A stretch of DNA of 64,000 nucleotides from Tannerella sp. (lineage in GTDB: Bacteria; Bacteroidota; Bacteroidia; Bacteroidales; Tannerellaceae): the NCBI GenBank assembly GCA_031285565.1, contig JAITVY010000046.1:1-64000 (forward strand), given 5' to 3'. Made by a program: the position numbers and the translations under genes. Below, one piece after another: positions 62,871 to 64,000 of this stretch. The notes under the pieces are model-generated. The model was not told the DNA's origin, did no database searches, and saw nothing but the letters and a program-made list of their open reading frames with translations. The stretch's first letter is position 1; each line of letters begins with the position of its first letter.

Positions 62871-64000
62871 ATGAATAAATATCTTCTTTTAAGCCTATTT
62901 TTTATCTGTGTATCATGTAGTAAAGAATCTGTTCTTACTGATAAAGACGGAAATAATGGTTCGCAAACAGTTGAGTCTGACTTTCGCAATTTTTATGGAA
63001 TTGCATGGGTCGGAACAAATGACGATAATCTGGCGTATGCTAAACAGATGGGATACGAATCTATTTTTTATAGATCCGGAATGGCGAGTAATGCCAATTC
63101 CGATAGTATAAAGTTTTTTCTGGAGTCTCCCGAATACGACTGTTACCAAAGGAGGATTGACAAGGGCAAAACATATTCACAAGCCGAAAAAGATTATATA
63201 TCGCGCTTTGTCGCGTTGAAAGACGCATCAAAACCCTTTTATGAAAATGTGGCGACGGGTTGGTTTTTTAGTGCTACGAATTTTTCTACCGAACCGGACT
63301 TTCAGCAGCAACGGGTCATCGATTTTTTAGTTGATAGTGTTTTGAATAAGGTTGCTGCCTTAGAGCGTAAAGAGAAAGGATTTGAGTTTGCAGGATTTGC
63401 ATGGGATGTTCCGCAATTAACAGGCGATTTCTGGAATAAGCTTCAGTCTGCCGGTGGGAGTCAGATAACATTAGAGTATTGGACCGAACATGACGGAGGA
63501 GATAAACATCCTGATGTGACTCATAAATATGCAACATACAGTGATGGCCGTGCTGCTTTCTATAAGACTTTATTTAAGAAGACAAAAGAGAAATATCCGG
63601 ATGCGAAATTTATTATGGAACCCTGGGAACCGTATACCAGCTATCTGAAACAGATTGAGAATCGCCCGGATGCAAAAGAACTTGTACCAGACCTGCTGAT
63701 ACAGGAAAAAGGAGGGATTGATTTTGTGACAAATGCAAATGTTATGAAAAGTGGGCTGGTTAATTACTCTCAGTTAGGATGTACGTCTCCCAATATTTTT
63801 ACGGAAGAAAAAAACAGGGAAGTGGCTGGAACCGCTGCTTCATTGGGCAGTACGTTCGGCTGGTATGGACGCTTCGGAGGAACAGGGGATATGCCGAAGT
63901 ATACAAGTATCCGGGAGGTTCCTGCACGCTTGAAGTTAATAAGGGTTGTCCCAAACTGGGATAATATGCATAAAGTGCCTTTAGATGAAAGGAACTGGGA
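62871..64000 (+). CDS. unidentified lipoprotein, TIM-barrel-like, open at the window edge
   Basis: This gene is missing from the ORF track because no stop lies inside the window; 376 codons are open. The lipobox (FFICVSC, Cys16) follows MNKYLLL. The mature part begins with a mobile linker and then NFYGIAWVGTNDDNLAYAKQMGYESIFYRSGM, later EFAGFAWDVPQLTGDFWNKLQ and KFIMEPWEPY. The strand-helix rhythm and acidic residues (WDVP, MEPWE) suggest a glycoside-hydrolase-like barrel, but no family is recognised. It follows a GH2 mannosidase-like gene on the same strand and has its own promoter. The function is unknown. Confidence 0.8.
   Translation, partial: MNKYLLLSLFFICVSCSKESVLTDKDGNNGSQTVESDFRNFYGIAWVGTNDDNLAYAKQMGYESIFYRSGMASNANSDSIKFFLESPEYDCYQRRIDKGKTYSQAEKDYISRFVALKDASKPFYENVATGWFFSATNFSTEPDFQQQRVIDFLVDSVLNKVAALERKEKGFEFAGFAWDVPQLTGDFWNKLQSAGGSQITLEYWTEHDGGDKHPDVTHKYATYSDGRAAFYKTLFKKTKEKYPDAKFIMEPWEPYTSYLKQIENRPDAKELVPDLLIQEKGGIDFVTNANVMKSGLVNYSQLGCTSPNIFTEEKNREVAGTAASLGSTFGWYGRFGGTGDMPKYTSIREVPARLKLIRVVPNWDNMHKVPLDERNW

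Overview
The window looks like a chromosome segment of a gut-type or plant-fibre-degrading Bacteroidales bacterium (Parabacteroides, Bacteroides or Dysgonomonas-like; the sequence alone does not settle the genus). The evidence is two SusC/SusD pairs, many lipoprotein or Sec-targeted glycoside hydrolases, AraC-type and membrane-anchored HTH regulators, Bacteroidetes-style promoters (TTTG, about 19-20 bases, TAnnTTTG), and housekeeping genes typical of the order.

Region 1 (1-8773, + strand) is the tail of a degraded polysaccharide locus that resembles a xyloglucan locus. It holds the 3' end of an unknown gene, a GH31 alpha-xylosidase-like enzyme with a PA14 insert, a broken GH2 beta-galactosidase whose end runs into the orphan C-terminal domain of a GH43 enzyme, and a GH9 glucanase. 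Region 2 (8774-15670, mostly - strand) holds a WG-repeat lipoprotein, an outer-membrane beta-barrel protein next to a membrane-anchored TPR/coiled-coil/HTH regulator, and a phosphofructokinase. A short remnant nearly identical to part of the regulator gene lies beside a palindrome cluster. Region 3 (15734-17670, + strand) has an orphan cobU and a cbpA-cbpM chaperone pair, closed by a hairpin shared with the converging susD.

Region 4 (17731-24178, - strand) is a SusC/SusD pair with a long leader, next to an AraC regulator. Region 5 (24440-45135, - strand) is the main system: an apparent nine-gene operon in the order MFS sugar porter, cytoplasmic DUF5107-like/TPR protein, GH35, GH2, SusC, SusD, GH2, GH2, GalM. 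The likely work flow is outer-membrane capture by SusC/D, surface or periplasmic hydrolysis by three GH2 enzymes and a GH35, import by the porter, and anomer interconversion by GalM. The substrate is probably a beta-galactoside-rich or mixed side-chain glycan, but this is inference. A structured array of inverted repeats lies between susD and the downstream GH2 genes.

Region 6 (45380-52947) is a set of singletons: TPR lipoprotein, PhzF isomerase, GNAT-YoaP protein, SPL-like radical SAM protein, two AraC-type regulators, HAD phosphatase and DinB-like protein. A MITE-like element of about 254 bp lies here. Region 7 (53328-57404, + strand) is a housekeeping run: yraN, mmcQ/yjbR-like, birA, pyrH, frr, rsgA. 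Region 8 (57583-64000) has a DUF1080 protein, dgt, a GH2 endo-beta-mannosidase/exo-glucosaminidase-like enzyme, and an open-ended lipoprotein gene that the ORF track misses. That last gene has the best promoter of the window and a structured leader.

No rRNA, tRNA, CRISPR array, prophage or transposase gene was recognised.
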